Positions 1-12,676 are shown, numbered from the stretch's first letter. The stretch: DNA of 64,000 bases from an uncultured Clostridia bacterium (GCA_947630835.1 CANRIZ010000004.1:33226-97225), one strand, 5' to 3'. The notes: generated by a model not told the origin, from the letters alone. A program made the numbers and translations.

Positions 1-902
1 GCGTGTATCGAGATGAGCATACCGTACTTTTGCATAATATCGTGTTCTATAAGGTCTATGGTATCGTGGATTATCAAAAAGTCCGAATCGGCGGGCACTT
101 CCGCGTGCGCCGAGGCAAAAAGGCGGGAAGGGCCGTAATCGTGTATTATCAAATCGTGAACGCCTATAACGGAGTCGTAGGATAATATAAGCTCCTTAAC
201 CTCCTCGTAAAACTCCTTTTCGGGCGGCATACCCACAAGCGGGGCGACGGTTTCGCCAACCAGCCTGAAGCCCGAGATAATTATAAACAGCGCAACCGCC
301 AGACCGAAATATCCGTCTGCGTTAACGTCGGAAAAGCGGGAAATTATAACGGAAACGAGCGCCGCTCCCGTGGAAACGCAATCGGAAATGCTGTCCGTAA
401 TAACGGCCTTTGTCGCGGTGGAATGTATTTTTTTGTCGAGCTTTGAATTAAACAGCGCAAGCATGAGCTTTAAAAGTATCGAAGCGGAAAGAATTATTAC
501 CGCAGTTACGCTGAACTTTGTCGGCTCGGAGCCCCTGATTTTCTGCACGGAGCTGCCGACAAGCTCAAATCCCATAACCAGAACCAAAACCGATACTATA
601 ATCCCGACTATGTATTCTATTCTGCCGTGACCGTAGGGGTGCTTTGAATCGGCGGGCTTTTCCGAAAGCTTGAAGCCGAACAGCGTTACCGACGACAAAC
701 CGGCGTCCGATAAATTGTTCACGGCGTCCGCCGTTACCGCAACGCTTCCGGTTATCATTCCCGTGAAGAATTTAAGCGCGCACAGTATCAGGTTCACGGC
801 AATGCCCACGGCTCCGCTTAATTTGCCGTAAGCGCTGCGTACCGCCGGGTCCTTTGTATTTTCGGAGTCTTTGATAAAAAGCTTAATGAGTAAATCGGTC
901 AT
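1..902 (-). CDS. Cation diffusion facilitator family metal exporter (C-terminus cut by window edge)
   Basis: Reverse-strand frame starting MTDLLIKLFIKDSENTK, open to the window edge (about 300 codons seen). Several membrane helices precede a soluble C-terminal domain (around VHDLIIHDYGPSR), the CDF layout: divalent metal out in exchange for protons, regulated by the cytoplasmic domain. The metal-site half in helix 2 reads DAVNNLSD (residues 59-66) and the helix 5 half reads TDSISD. By alignment this gives an Asn/Asp plus Asp/Asp set rather than the HxxxD of typical zinc exporters, so manganese or iron is possible but unproven. It is divergent from the V-ATPase operon, with about 200 bases between them. 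Family call firm; substrate open. Confidence 0.88.
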   Translation of the reverse strand, partial: MTDLLIKLFIKDSENTKDPAVRSAYGKLSGAVGIAVNLILCALKFFTGMITGSVAVTADAVNNLSDAGLSSVTLFGFKLSEKPADSKHPYGHGRIEYIVGIIVSVLVLVMGFELVGSSVQKIRGSEPTKFSVTAVIILSASILLKLMLALFNSKLDKKIHSTATKAVITDSISDCVSTGAALVSVIISRFSDVNADGYFGLAVALFIIISGFRLVGETVAPLVGMPPEKEFYEEVKELILSYDSVIGVHDLIIHDYGPSRLFASAHAEVPADSDFLIIHDTIDLIEHDIMQKYGMLISIH

Positions 903-1040
903 ACCGTTAAATCCCCCAAGAACCGTTCAGGAAGTTTAAGTGTATTTAAGTATTATAGTGTATATATAATCAATAATCAAGAGCGACAAAATTTTTATTA
1001 AAAGGAATTTAAAATTTGTTAAAAAATTAACGATAAACTG

Positions 1041-1069
1041 TTTCCTTATTTTCAAAAATGTGATATACT
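1041..1069 (+). promoter_or_regulatory. Candidate promoter of the V-ATPase operon
   Basis: An extended -10 (TG, one base, TATACT at 1064-1069) sits 42 bases before the first operon gene. The matching -35 (TTTCCT, 17-base spacer) is poor, so recognition would rest on the extended -10. The stretch 903-1111 is very AT-rich and shows no other feature. Confidence 0.4.
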
Positions 1070-1111
1070 ATAAATTCGGAAAAGATAAATTTAAATCAAG
1101 AGGTGAAAACC

Positions 1112-1435
1112 GTGGCTGCAAAAATGCTTGACGAAGTGCTTGCAAAGGAAAAGCAGACGCTCGAGAACGAGCGAAAGAAATCCGAGCAGGCGCAGGGAAT
1201 ATTGGACGCCGCAGCGGCAAAGGCGGAGGAAATAGTCAAAAATGCCGAGCAAGAGGCGGAGCAATATGAAATCGCCGCAGACGCCGAGGCTCAAAAAAAG
1301 GCTCGCGCCATAGGCAAAAACGCCGCTCAAAAGGCGGAGGCGGCGGCCGAGCTTTTAAAAAGCAGGGCAGAATCCAAGTTCTCGGAGGCTGTAGGCGCAG
1401 TAAGAGATATAATTTCGGGCAGGCAGTCCGATTGA
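1112..1435 (+). CDS. ntpF: V-type ATP synthase subunit G/H (peripheral stalk)
   Basis: About 107 residues, almost wholly charged helix (Lys/Glu/Ala/Gln heptads), as expected for the small stalk subunit (NtpF/AhaH) that pairs with subunit E as a coiled coil linking the soluble V1 head to membrane subunit I. Start chosen at GTG 1112 because AGAGGTGA at 1099-1106 is correctly spaced; an in-frame GTG at 1103 lies inside that ribosome site. First gene of nine, in the same order as Enterococcus hirae ntpFIKECGABD. Sequence alone would be weak evidence, but position and coiled coil make it firm. Confidence 0.85.
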   Translation: MAAKMLDEVLAKEKQTLENERKKSEQAQGILDAAAAKAEEIVKNAEQEAEQYEIAADAEAQKKARAIGKNAAQKAEAAAELLKSRAESKFSEAVGAVRDIISGRQSD

Positions 1436-1457
1436 TTTATTTCAGTATTCATCGGGG

Positions 1458-3933
<2,476 letters not shown>

Positions 3934-3946
3934 GGGGAAAGCTTTT

Positions 3947-4531
3947 ATGACAGGTCTTGAAAAGATACTTTCACAAATTCAGCAAGAATCCGATGACCGC
4001 TGTCGTGAAATCGAAGAAAACGCCAAAGAACAGGCAGAAAAGATAATCGAGAAGGCAAAGGAACGCGCAAACGAATTGCTTTCGGAAAGAAAAGCGGCGA
4101 GCGACAAAAAGGCGGAGCTTACGGTTGAGTCCGCGCAATCCTCCGCACAGCTTACCCAAAACCGCGCGCTGCTTAGTGAAAAGCTTGAAATTATCGACGA
4201 TATGCTCGCGCGTTCTCTCGAAGTAATTAAGGCTCTGCCGAAAAAGGAGTATTACGAAATACTCAAAGAGCTTATCTATAAAAACGCAAGGCAGGGCGAG
4301 GGCGAACTGCGCCTTTCCAAGGAGGATACGGCAAAGCTTCCCTCCAACTTCATTGACAGCGTAAACAATTCGCTGAAGAATTCCGAAATCAAGCTCGGCA
4401 AAAGCACAAATATAGACAGCGGATTTATACTCGTTTACGGCGATATAGACGTTAACTGCTCATTTGACGCAATAGCTTCCGAAAAAAAAGATGAGCTTAG
4501 GGATACCTTAAACAATTTGTTATTCAACTGA
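3947..4531 (+). CDS. ntpE: V-type ATP synthase subunit E (peripheral stalk)
   Basis: 194 residues. The first ~110 are a long charged helix (coiled-coil partner of NtpF) and the rest a small globular domain that binds the head (GFILVYGDIDVNCSFDA near the end is typical of the family). It forms the peripheral stalks that stop the catalytic head from spinning. ATG 3947 lies 13 bases after ntpK, preceded by AAGGGGAAAG. Called from fold pattern, length and position between K and C. Confidence 0.92.
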   Translation: MTGLEKILSQIQQESDDRCREIEENAKEQAEKIIEKAKERANELLSERKAASDKKAELTVESAQSSAQLTQNRALLSEKLEIIDDMLARSLEVIKALPKKEYYEILKELIYKNARQGEGELRLSKEDTAKLPSNFIDSVNNSLKNSEIKLGKSTNIDSGFILVYGDIDVNCSFDAIASEKKDELRDTLNNLLFN

Positions 4532-4548
4532 TAAAGGAGGGAAGCGTT

Positions 4549-5517
4549 TTGAAAAACAGGGACTATCTTTTTGCGGTGTCGGCAATAAGGGCAAACGAGC
4601 TGACGCTGTTGAAGGAGTCGGATTTGGAACAGTTAATCAACGCTCCCGATTATAAAAAAGCGGTCGGCATACTTGCCGAAAAAGGCTTTGATACTCCGGA
4701 CGGAAACAATTATTCCAAAATGCTCGATGATGAAATCGAAAAAACCTGGAAGCTGATAAACGAAAGCGCTCCCGAGGCGGACGCCCTGAAAACCTTTATA
4801 GTCAAAAATGATTTTCAGAATCTAAAAGCCGCTTTAAAGGCGGAAATGACGGGAAACGACGCCGAAAAATATTTTGTCGCCCCCTGCGTTTTTGACAGCG
4901 GGGAAATGTACAGGCTTGTAAGCGAAAGAAAGTTTAACGAACTGCCCGATTTTATCTCCGAAACGGCGAAAAGGGCGTACGACGCTATAGTGAAAACCGG
5001 CAGCGGTCAGCTTTGCGACATTATTACAGACGCGGCGGCTATGGAGGCTGTCGTTTCGTTCGCGGGTACGAGCGGCGACGAGCTTTTGATAAAATATGCG
5101 GATGAATTCTGTCTGCTTACCGATATAAAAACGGCTTTGCGGGCGATAAACACAAACAAAAACAGAACTTTTTTTGAAAACGCCATAGCGGAAAATTCGA
5201 TTATAAGCAAACAGCAGATTATCGAAGAATCGCTCAAGGGCAAGGACGAGCTTTTGGAGCTTCTTTCGCAAAAGGGGCTTTCAAATGTCGTGCAGGCGAT
5301 AGGAAGCGGCAGCTCCGCTTTTGAAAAATACTGCGACGACGAGCTTATGGCAATTATGAAAAAGGCGAAAATGACCGTTTTCGGCATAAGCCCTCTTGCG
5401 GGGTATTTCGTTGCAAGGGAAACGGAAATAAAATGCCTTAGAATAATACTTTCCGCCAAGCTCAGCGGCGTTTCAAACGATATTATAAGGGAAAGGATGC
5501 GTGAGCTGTATGTATAA
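4549..5517 (+). CDS. ntpC: V-type ATP synthase subunit C (central stalk-to-ring adaptor)
   Basis: 322 residues, helical and soluble, family V-ATPase subunit C/d (NtpC), the cone-shaped piece that seats the rotor axle (D and F) on the c-ring. The start is TTG 4549, fixed by AAAGGAGGG at 4533-4541 with good spacing and no better ATG. The protein opens with YLFAVSAIRANELTLL, the usual family N-terminus, and ends ERMRELYV. It overlaps the next gene by 8 bases or more, so the two are probably translated together. Confidence 0.93.
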   Translation: MKNRDYLFAVSAIRANELTLLKESDLEQLINAPDYKKAVGILAEKGFDTPDGNNYSKMLDDEIEKTWKLINESAPEADALKTFIVKNDFQNLKAALKAEMTGNDAEKYFVAPCVFDSGEMYRLVSERKFNELPDFISETAKRAYDAIVKTGSGQLCDIITDAAAMEAVVSFAGTSGDELLIKYADEFCLLTDIKTALRAINTNKNRTFFENAIAENSIISKQQIIEESLKGKDELLELLSQKGLSNVVQAIGSGSSAFEKYCDDELMAIMKKAKMTVFGISPLAGYFVARETEIKCLRIILSAKLSGVSNDIIRERMRELYV

Positions 5518-5821
5518 AATTGCGGCTATGGGCGACCGTGACAGCATTTACGGCTTTGCTTCGCTCGGAATAAGCATTTTTCCCGTTGACGACTCTGCCC
5601 AAGCCGTTAAGACTTTGAGGCAGATTTCCGAAAACGGTTACGCCGTAATATATATTACGGAAAATCTCGCTTCGCAAATTTCCGCAGAGCTTGACAGAAT
5701 TAAGGACGATCCGCTTCCCGCGGTTATACCGATACCCGGAATTTCGGGCAATAACGGTATGGGAATGAGCCGGGTAAGCCGATTTGTCGAAAGGGCGGTC
5801 GGCTCTGATATTGTTAAATAA
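5510..5821 (+). CDS. ntpG: V-type ATP synthase subunit F/G (central rotor axle)
   Basis: About 103 residues with the family opening MYKIAAMGDRDSIYGF and a Rossmann-like alternation of strand and helix. It binds subunit D as the central axle. ATG 5510 matches the usual N-terminus, but GTG 5501, three codons earlier, sits closer to the ribosome-site-like AAGGGAAAGG, so the start is open to those two. Overlaps ntpC by 8 (or 17) bases. Ends 47 bases before ntpA. Confidence 0.92.
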   Translation: MYKIAAMGDRDSIYGFASLGISIFPVDDSAQAVKTLRQISENGYAVIYITENLASQISAELDRIKDDPLPAVIPIPGISGNNGMGMSRVSRFVERAVGSDIVK

Positions 5822-5868
5822 TAAGGCGCAAGCCTTACAACCAAACCTTGAAGGGTGGTAAATTATAA

Positions 5869-7641
5869 ATGAGTAAAGGTACAATATTAAAGGTATCGGG
5901 TCCTCTCGTTGTGGCGCAGAATATGAGGGACGCCAATATGTTTGACGTTGTGCGTGTAAGCGAACACAGGCTTATAGGCGAAATAATAGAAATGCACGGC
6001 GACAGGGCGTCGATTCAGGTATATGAGGACACTGCGGGACTCGGAACCGGAGAGCCTGTCGAGTCAACCAACGAGCCTTTGAGCGTTGAACTCGGACCGG
6101 GACTTATTAAAGGTATATTTGACGGAATACAAAGACCGCTTGAAAAGATAATGGAGCAGATAGGCAACAATCTTTCAAGGGGCGTTGAAGTACCGTCGCT
6201 TCCCAGAGATATAAAATGGCACTTTTATCCTACCGCCAAGGCAGGCGACGAGGTTAGCGCAGGCGACGAGCTCGGATACGTTCAGGAAACCGAGCTTGTT
6301 AGGCATAAGATAATGGTTCCCTTCGGAGTAAAGGGTAAGGTAAAGGAAATAACCGAGGGCGATTATACCGTTGAGGAAAAAATCGGAAGCATTGAAACGG
6401 AAAACGGCTCGAAGGTTTCGGTAACCCTTATGCAGAAATGGCCCGTAAGAAAGGGCAGACCATATAAGAAAAAGCTTCCGCCCGATATGCCTCTTATAAC
6501 GGGTCAGCGTGTTGTCGACGCTCTTTTCCCGATAGCAAAGGGAGGCGTAGCGGCTATCCCCGGTCCTTTCGGAAGCGGCAAAACCGTTACTCAGCATCAG
6601 CTTGCAAAGTGGGCGGAAACGGATATAGTCGTATATATAGGCTGCGGCGAACGCGGCAACGAAATGACGGACGTTCTTAACGAATTTCCCGAGCTTATAG
6701 ACCCGCACACAGGCAAATCCCTTATGGAACGCACGGTGCTTATAGCGAATACCTCCGATATGCCGGTTGCCGCCCGTGAAGCTTCAATTTACACAGGCAT
6801 TACGATAGCGGAATATTTCAGGGATATGGGCTATTCCGTTGCGCTTATGGCGGATTCGACGTCGCGTTGGGCGGAGGCGCTGCGTGAAATGTCCGGCAGA
6901 CTTGAAGAAATGCCCGGCGAGGAGGGCTATCCGGCGTATTTAAGCTCAAGGCTCGCGCAGTTTTACGAAAGAGCCGGACGTGTCGAGGTGCTCGGCTCGG
7001 GCAGCCGGGAGGGTTCGCTTTCGGTTATAGGGGCGGTTTCGCCTCCCGGCGGCGATATCTCGGAGCCCGTTTCGCAGGCGACGCTCAGAATAGTAAAGGT
7101 GTTCTGGGGGCTTGATTCTTCGCTTGCCTACAAGCGCCATTTCCCGGCGATAAACTGGCTTACCTCCTATTCGCTTTATGCGGACAATCTCGGCGAATGG
7201 TTCAATAAAAACGTCAGTCCCAAGTGGACCGAAATGAGAACGAGAATTATGGGGCTGCTTTCCGACGAGGCTTCGCTTGACGAGATAGTTAAGCTTGTCG
7301 GTATGGACGCTCTTTCGGCTTCGGACAGACTTAAAATGGAAGCCGCAAGAAGTATCAGGGAGGACTTTTTACATCAGCTTGCTTTCCACGAAGTCGATAC
7401 TTACAGCTCCCTTAAAAAGCAGAATTATATGATGAGCCTTGTGCTTGCCTACTTCGACGAGTCAAACGAGGCTCTCGAAAAGGGCGCGGACATTGAAAAG
7501 CTTGCCGCCCTGCCCGTAAGGGAAGCGATAGGCAGATTTAAGTACGTTAAAGAGGAAAATACGGATTCCGAATACGAAAAAACTCTTTTACAGTTAAGAA
7601 AAGAAATTGACGAAGCTGTAAACACAAAGGAGGAATACTGA
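5869..7641 (+). CDS. ntpA: V-type ATP synthase catalytic subunit A
   Basis: 590 residues, the normal length for a V-type A subunit including its characteristic non-homologous insertion (about 110-190). The Walker A loop GPFGSGKT lies at about 231-238; [21 protein letters not shown] follows the Walker B region. Three A and three B subunits form the V1 head, with ATP hydrolysed or made at A/B interfaces. ATG preceded by a GGTGG-type ribosome site. Ends overlapping ntpB by one base (TGATG), so strongly coupled. Among the surest calls in the window. Confidence 0.98.
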   Translation: MSKGTILKVSGPLVVAQNMRDANMFDVVRVSEHRLIGEIIEMHGDRASIQVYEDTAGLGTGEPVESTNEPLSVELGPGLIKGIFDGIQRPLEKIMEQIGNNLSRGVEVPSLPRDIKWHFYPTAKAGDEVSAGDELGYVQETELVRHKIMVPFGVKGKVKEITEGDYTVEEKIGSIETENGSKVSVTLMQKWPVRKGRPYKKKLPPDMPLITGQRVVDALFPIAKGGVAAIPGPFGSGKTVTQHQLAKWAETDIVVYIGCGERGNEMTDVLNEFPELIDPHTGKSLMERTVLIANTSDMPVAAREASIYTGITIAEYFRDMGYSVALMADSTSRWAEALREMSGRLEEMPGEEGYPAYLSSRLAQFYERAGRVEVLGSGSREGSLSVIGAVSPPGGDISEPVSQATLRIVKVFWGLDSSLAYKRHFPAINWLTSYSLYADNLGEWFNKNVSPKWTEMRTRIMGLLSDEASLDEIVKLVGMDALSASDRLKMEAARSIREDFLHQLAFHEVDTYSSLKKQNYMMSLVLAYFDESNEALEKGADIEKLAALPVREAIGRFKYVKEENTDSEYEKTLLQLRKEIDEAVNTKEEY

Positions 7642-9011
7642 TGCCAAAGGAATACAGAACGGTAGAAGAAGTAGCAGGTCCTCTTATGCTTGTAAGAGAG
7701 GTTGAAAACGTCAAATTTGACGAGCTTGGCGAAATTGAGCTTGCAAACGGCGAAACACGCCGCTGCAGGGTGCTTGAAATAAACGGTTCCAACGCCCTTG
7801 TTCAGCTTTTTGAGCCGTCAACGGGAATTAACCTTTCAAACAGCAAAGTCAGGTTTTTGGGCAGAATGATGGAGTTGGGCGTATCGGAGGATATGCTCGG
7901 CAGGGTTTTCGACGGCTTGGGCAGACCTATTGACGGCGGCCCCGAAATCATACCCGAAAAGAGAATGAATATAAACGGCTTGCCTATGAATCCGGCGGCA
8001 AGGGCTTATCCGCAGGAGTTTATACAGACGGGCGTTTCCGCAATAGATGGGCTTAACACCCTTGTAAGAGGGCAAAAGCTTCCCATCTTTTCGGCTTCGG
8101 GTCTTCCCCACGCTCAGCTTGCGGCGCAGATAGCGCGTCAGGCAAAGGTCAGGGGCAAGGACGAGAAATTTGCGGTTGTTTTCGCCGCAATGGGTATTAC
8201 GTTTGAGGAATCGGATTTCTTCATAAGCTCTTTTAAACAGACGGGCGCTATTGACAGAACGGTAATGTTCTCAAACCTTGCAAACGACCCCGCCATAGAG
8301 AGAATTGCAACGCCTAAAATGGCGCTTACCGCGGCAGAATACCTTGCTTTTGACAAGGGTATGCACGTTTTGGTTATTATGACCGATATTACGAACTACG
8401 CGGACGCTTTGCGTGAGGTTTCCGCCGCAAGAAAAGAAGTGCCCGGCAGACGAGGCTATCCCGGTTATATGTACACGGACTTAGCTTCAATTTACGAGCG
8501 CGCCGGCAGGCAGAAGGGCAAGGACGGAAGCATCACGATGATACCGATACTCTCTATGCCCGAGGACGATAAAACCCACCCCATTCCCGACCTTACGGGA
8601 TATATCACCGAAGGGCAGATAATCCTTTCAAGGGATTTGTACCGCAGGGGCATACTCCCTCCCATAGACGTATTGCCGTCGCTTTCCCGTCTTAAAGACA
8701 AGGGTATAGGCGAGGGAAAAACGAGAAAAGACCACTCCAACACTATGAATCAGCTTTTCTCGGCGTATGCAAGGGGCAAGGACGCAAAAGAGCTTATGGT
8801 AGTTCTCGGCGAGGCGGCTTTGACCGATATGGATAAGCTTTACGCCAAGTTTGCCGATGAATTTGAAAAGGAATATGTAAACCAGAGCTTCGATACGGAC
8901 AGGTCTATTGAGGAAACTCTCGACATAGGCTGGAAGCTTCTCAAAATTTTCCCGAGGAGCGAATTGAAGCGTATCAGCGACGAGCTGCTTGACGAATACT
9001 ACGGCAAATAA
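7641..9011 (+). CDS. ntpB: V-type ATP synthase subunit B
   Basis: 456 residues. The B subunit resembles A but has no functional Walker A loop; it supplies the arginine finger at the A/B interface. Family stretches visible are [30 protein letters not shown], and the late [20 protein letters not shown]. Begins on the last base of ntpA's stop codon and ends 31 bases before ntpD. GGAGG at 7630-7634, inside the end of ntpA, serves as its ribosome site. Confidence 0.98.
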   Translation: MPKEYRTVEEVAGPLMLVREVENVKFDELGEIELANGETRRCRVLEINGSNALVQLFEPSTGINLSNSKVRFLGRMMELGVSEDMLGRVFDGLGRPIDGGPEIIPEKRMNINGLPMNPAARAYPQEFIQTGVSAIDGLNTLVRGQKLPIFSASGLPHAQLAAQIARQAKVRGKDEKFAVVFAAMGITFEESDFFISSFKQTGAIDRTVMFSNLANDPAIERIATPKMALTAAEYLAFDKGMHVLVIMTDITNYADALREVSAARKEVPGRRGYPGYMYTDLASIYERAGRQKGKDGSITMIPILSMPEDDKTHPIPDLTGYITEGQIILSRDLYRRGILPPIDVLPSLSRLKDKGIGEGKTRKDHSNTMNQLFSAYARGKDAKELMVVLGEAALTDMDKLYAKFADEFEKEYVNQSFDTDRSIEETLDIGWKLLKIFPRSELKRISDELLDEYYGK

Positions 9012-9042
9012 ATTAAACTCAACCCCATAAGGACTTGATATT

Positions 9043-9726
9043 ATGGCAGTAATGAATGTAAACCCCACCCGTATGGAGCTTACAAATTTAAAAAGAAAGC
9101 TCACAACCGCGAGGAGAGGGCACAAGCTTTTAAAGGATAAGCGTGACGAGCTTATGCGCCGTTTCCTTGACCTTGTGCGTGAGAACAAGGAACTCAGGCG
9201 GCGCGTTGAGGAAGGGATAAGCGAAGCCAACAGGCATATGGCTGTCGCGCGTTCCGTTATGAGCGATTCTGCGCTTGACGTTGCGCTTATGATGCCCACT
9301 CAGGAAATGAGCCTTGAAATTGAAGAAAAAAACGTAATGAGCGTAATGCTTCCCGTTTTCAATACAAAGCTTAAAACTGCCGACGAGAACGATATTTACT
9401 CCTACGGTTTTGCGTTTACCTCTGCCGACCTTGACGACGCGGTTAAGTCGCTTTCGGATATTATGCCGCTTATGTTGAGGCTTGCGGAGGTGGAAAAAAG
9501 CTGTCAGCTTATGTCCGCCGAAATAGAAAAAACCCGCAGGCGCGTCAATGCGCTTGAACACGTTATGATTCCGAGATACGAGGAAACCATCAAGTTTATC
9601 ACTATGAAGCTTGACGAAAACGAGAGAAGCTCCACAACCCGCCTTATGAAGGTCAAGTCTATGATGCTTGAAGACGCAAGGCAGAAGGCTTTGGCGAGGG
9701 ATAACGAAGCGGCGGCGCAATTTTAG
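9043..9726 (+). CDS. ntpD: V-type ATP synthase subunit D (rotor shaft)
   Basis: 227 residues. Long helices at both ends (1-75 and about 140-215) form the coiled-coil shaft that turns inside the A3B3 head. The opening VNPTRMELTNLKRKLTTARRG is the classical family start, followed by GHKLLKDKRDEL. Last gene of the operon, followed 40 bases on by a strong terminator. Unlike E. hirae, no ntpH or ntpJ follows; the K+ transport genes lie at 53.8 kb instead. Confidence 0.96.
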   Translation: MAVMNVNPTRMELTNLKRKLTTARRGHKLLKDKRDELMRRFLDLVRENKELRRRVEEGISEANRHMAVARSVMSDSALDVALMMPTQEMSLEIEEKNVMSVMLPVFNTKLKTADENDIYSYGFAFTSADLDDAVKSLSDIMPLMLRLAEVEKSCQLMSAEIEKTRRRVNALEHVMIPRYEETIKFITMKLDENERSSTTRLMKVKSMMLEDARQKALARDNEAAAQF

Positions 9727-9764
9727 CGAAAAATTTTCGCAAATAAATTCAACAAAATAAAAAT

Positions 9765-9800
9765 AACGCCTGTCCTGTTTTCGGATAGGCGTTGTTTTTT
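9765..9800 (+). terminator. Terminator of the V-ATPase operon
   Basis: Stem AACGCCTGTCC / GGATAGGCGTT (one G-T type wobble) with a short loop, followed by GTTTTTT. Placed just after ntpD on the same strand; a textbook intrinsic terminator. Confidence 0.85.
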
Positions 9801-9866
9801 GCGGACTGCGCCACGGGGCTTTGCCCGTGACTTTGCAAACCTTTTGAAAAGGCTTGAGCGAAACTT
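9797..9866. repeat. Short hairpin-chain repeat, related to those at 58.4 and 63.1 kb
   Basis: Three small palindromes in a row: GCGGACTGC-like, GGGCTTTGCCC, then CTTTGCAAACCTTTTGAAAAGG. The same order of modules (GC-rich GCAGTCC/GGACTGC, GGGC-TTT-GCCC, then a CTTTT/AAAAG stem) recurs in the larger repeats at 58.5-58.7 and 63.3-63.7 kb, with different bases in the stems. Non-coding; lies between two convergent transcription units. Confidence 0.5.
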
Positions 9867-9881
9867 TTATTATTTTAATAT

Positions 9882-10649
9882 TTAGATATTAAACAGTTCT
9901 TTGGCGTTTTTACAGCTTATATCAAGTATATTTTGCGCGTCGGTTGAGCGCACTTGCGCAATCTTTTGCGCCGTGTACGGAATGTGAAGCGAGGTACAGC
10001 GCTTACCCCTGAAAGGCACGGGAGTCATATACGGGGCGTCCGTTTCCAAAAGCAGTCTGTCCTCGGGGACGAACTTTGCAACCTCCACGGGCTTTACGGC
10101 GTTTTTAAACGTTACTGCGCCGCCAAGCCCTATATACATACCGAGCTTTACAATCTCCTTTGCCATTTCGACGCTGCCCGTAAAGCAATGCACAACGCCT
10201 CTCGGTTTAAGCTCCTTTAAAATTTCAAGCGCGTCTTTGTGCGCTTCCCTGTCGTGTACTATAACGGGCAGGTTATGAGCGTTTGCAAGCTCAATCTGCC
10301 TTCTGAAGATTTCAAGCTGAATATCCCTTGTTTCCTTCTCGTAGTGGTAGTCAAGCCCGATTTCGCCTATGGCGACCACCTTTTTATTTTTGATAAGCCT
10401 TGCCAAAATATCAAGGTAATCCTTCGTTAAATCCTCCGTATTCAGCCCGTGATAGCCCGCCGCCGCATAGATAAACGGATATTTCTCCGAAAGCGCGATA
10501 TTTTTTTCGGAGCTTTCTGCGTTAACTCCGCAGGATATTACCCCCACAACGCCGTTTTCGGGAAAAGACGACAAAAGCTCCTCCGAATCCTCGGAGAAGC
10601 GCTCGTCGTCATAATGTGCGTGAGTATCGAAAATGTTTTTATACATCAT
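9882..10649 (-). CDS. tatD: TatD family metal-dependent hydrolase (DNase)
   Basis: 255 residues, TIM-barrel amidohydrolase fold. Metal ligands are visible in FDTHAHYDD (residues 8-16), GEIGLDYHY (Glu, about 96-104), VHDREAH and the late ETDAPYMTP. TatD enzymes are 3'-5' exonucleases on single-stranded DNA or RNA and are often paired with metG, as here: the start overlaps the metG stop by 4 bases, so both come from one mRNA. Start is the first of two adjacent Met codons (10649). Cytoplasmic. Confidence 0.95.
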   Translation of the reverse strand: MMYKNIFDTHAHYDDERFSEDSEELLSSFPENGVVGVISCGVNAESSEKNIALSEKYPFIYAAAGYHGLNTEDLTKDYLDILARLIKNKKVVAIGEIGLDYHYEKETRDIQLEIFRRQIELANAHNLPVIVHDREAHKDALEILKELKPRGVVHCFTGSVEMAKEIVKLGMYIGLGGAVTFKNAVKPVEVAKFVPEDRLLLETDAPYMTPVPFRGKRCTSLHIPYTAQKIAQVRSTDAQNILDISCKNAKELFNI

Positions 10650-12592
10650 CTTATCTTTGAACCGTTGGGGATTGAGGGGTCAATAAATATTACCTTAACG
10701 TCGTCCTGCGAACAGTCCGCCGCCAAAATCATTCCGTTGCTCTCAACGCCGCAGAGCATTGCGGGTTTAAGGTTTGCGACAACCACAACCTTTTTGCCCG
10801 TAAGCTGTTCGGGCGAATACCATTGAGCTATGCCGCTTGCAACCGTTCTGTCCGTACCCGTTCCGTCGTCAAGAGTGAGCTTCAACAGCTTTTTTGCCCT
10901 CTTTACATGCTCGCACGCCTTGACTTCGGCAACCCTTAGTTCTACCTTTGCAAAATCGTCTATTCCGATTTGAGCAACGCCTTGAATTTGATTTATAGTC
11001 TTTGCTTCGGATTTTTGCTGTTCCTCCTGCTTTGCAATAAGCTCGGAAATAAGCTTATCCGCGTCAATCCTTGAGAAAAGCACTTTAGGCTCGCCAACGC
11101 TTTCGCCGGCTTTAAGACCGCCGAAGCTCAAAAGCGAATCGTAACCGTCCGAGTCGGTATTTAACTGGGCAAGAATTTCCTTTGAAGTGTCGGGCATATA
11201 GGGCTTTAATAAGATTGCAACGTAGCGTATGCCTTCAAGCAGGTTATAAAGAACCGTGCCGAGCCTTTCTCTTTTTGCCTCGTCCTTGGCAAGAACCCAC
11301 GGCATAGTTTCGTCAATATATTTGTTGAGCCTCCTTGCAAGCGTGAGTATGCACTCAACGGAGTCCGCAATTTTGTATTCGTTAAAGCACTTGTCGATAT
11401 CGTCAAGCGTTTTCAGCGCAAGCGCCTTAATCTCCCCGTCAATATCCTCCTCGGCGGTATTCGGTTGAATTACGCCGTCAAAGTATTTTTTCTGCATCGT
11501 TACGGTGCGGTTTACAAGATTGCCTATCGTGTTTGCAAGGTCGGAATTGTACCTCTCGATAAGCGTTTCGTAGGTTATGGAACCGTCCGAGGCGTGGGGC
11601 ATTTCGGAAAGAAGATAATATCGCACGGGATCAGCGCCGAAAACCTTAACAAGGTCGTCTGCGTATATGACGTTACCCTTGGATTTCGACATCTTATCTT
11701 CGCCGAACAGAAGCCACGGATGGCCGTAAACCTGCTTCGGCAAGGGCTCGCCCAGAGCCATAAGTATAATGGGCCAATAAATTGTGTGGAACCTTACGAC
11801 GTCCTTGCCGATAATATGGACGTCGGCAGGCCAGTATTTTTTATACAAATCGCCTTTTTCGTCGGGAGTGTAGCCCAAAGCCGTGATATAGTTTAAAAGA
11901 GCGTCTATCCATACATAGATAACATGTTTATCGTCAAATGTTACGGGGATACCCCATTTAAACGAGGTCCTCGAAACGCACAAATCCTGAAGACCGGGAC
12001 GGATAAAGTTATTGAGCATTTCGTTTTTTCTCGCTTCCGGGTAAATAAAGCTTTCGTTTGACTCTATATACTCCTCAAGCTGTTTTTGGTATTTTGAAAG
12101 CTTAAGAAAGTAAGCCTCCTCCTTGGCAGGCTTTACATCTCTGCCGCAGTCGGGGCATTTTCCGTCTACAAGCTGGCTTTCCGTCCAAAAGCTTTCGCAG
12201 GGGGTGCAGTACATACCCTTGTATTCGCCTTTATAAATATCGCCGTTGTCATAGAGCTTTTTAAAAACCTTCTGAACGGCCTTTTCATGGTAATCGTCCG
12301 TAGTTCTTATGAATTTATCGTAAGTTGTGTTAAGGCTGTCGCAAATCCGGCGGATTTCCCCGGCAACACGGTCAACATATTCCTTGGGCGCAACGCCTGC
12401 GGATTTTGCGTATTCCTCGATTTTTTGACCGTGCTCGTCCGTACCCGTCAGAAAAAATACGTCGTAGCCGAGCATTCGTTTATACCTTGCAATAGCGTCA
12501 GTAAGCACTATTTCATATGAATTGCCGATATGCGGCTTTCTTGAAGTGTAAGCAATGGCGGTGGTGATATAAAACTTTCCCTTATCGCTCAT
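10646..12592 (-). CDS. metG: Methionyl-tRNA synthetase
   Basis: 648 residues. Class I synthetase charging tRNA-Met. HIGN (residues 21-24) and KMSKS (about 298-302) are the two ATP-site signatures. The zinc knuckle is CTPCESFW...CPDCG, about 127-148. A helical anticodon-binding domain follows, then a C-terminal OB-fold tRNA-binding domain (from about IDDFAKVELRVAEVK to the end) used for dimer formation and tRNA capture. No T-box leader was seen in the ~85 bases upstream; a conventional promoter lies there instead. First gene of metG-tatD. Confidence 0.98.
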   Translation of the reverse strand: MSDKGKFYITTAIAYTSRKPHIGNSYEIVLTDAIARYKRMLGYDVFFLTGTDEHGQKIEEYAKSAGVAPKEYVDRVAGEIRRICDSLNTTYDKFIRTTDDYHEKAVQKVFKKLYDNGDIYKGEYKGMYCTPCESFWTESQLVDGKCPDCGRDVKPAKEEAYFLKLSKYQKQLEEYIESNESFIYPEARKNEMLNNFIRPGLQDLCVSRTSFKWGIPVTFDDKHVIYVWIDALLNYITALGYTPDEKGDLYKKYWPADVHIIGKDVVRFHTIYWPIILMALGEPLPKQVYGHPWLLFGEDKMSKSKGNVIYADDLVKVFGADPVRYYLLSEMPHASDGSITYETLIERYNSDLANTIGNLVNRTVTMQKKYFDGVIQPNTAEEDIDGEIKALALKTLDDIDKCFNEYKIADSVECILTLARRLNKYIDETMPWVLAKDEAKRERLGTVLYNLLEGIRYVAILLKPYMPDTSKEILAQLNTDSDGYDSLLSFGGLKAGESVGEPKVLFSRIDADKLISELIAKQEEQQKSEAKTINQIQGVAQIGIDDFAKVELRVAEVKACEHVKRAKKLLKLTLDDGTGTDRTVASGIAQWYSPEQLTGKKVVVVANLKPAMLCGVESNGMILAADCSQDDVKVIFIDPSIPNGSKIR

Positions 12593-12647
12593 TATAAACC
12601 TTCCTTTCGCTCGGTACGTTACCGATTTTTTGTCAATTAACTTAAAT

Positions 12648-12676
12648 ATTTTACCACATTAACGCGCTTATATCAA
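12648..12676 (-). promoter_or_regulatory. Promoter of metG-tatD
   Basis: On the minus strand TTGATA (12671-12676), a 17-base spacer, and TAAAAT (12648-12653), about 55 bases before the metG start. It begins immediately after the stop codon of the upstream sirtuin gene. Confidence 0.55.

Noticed and set aside
1..185. Plus-strand frame at the left edge
   Set aside because: Antisense to the CDF exporter, whose C-terminal domain reads well on the minus strand.
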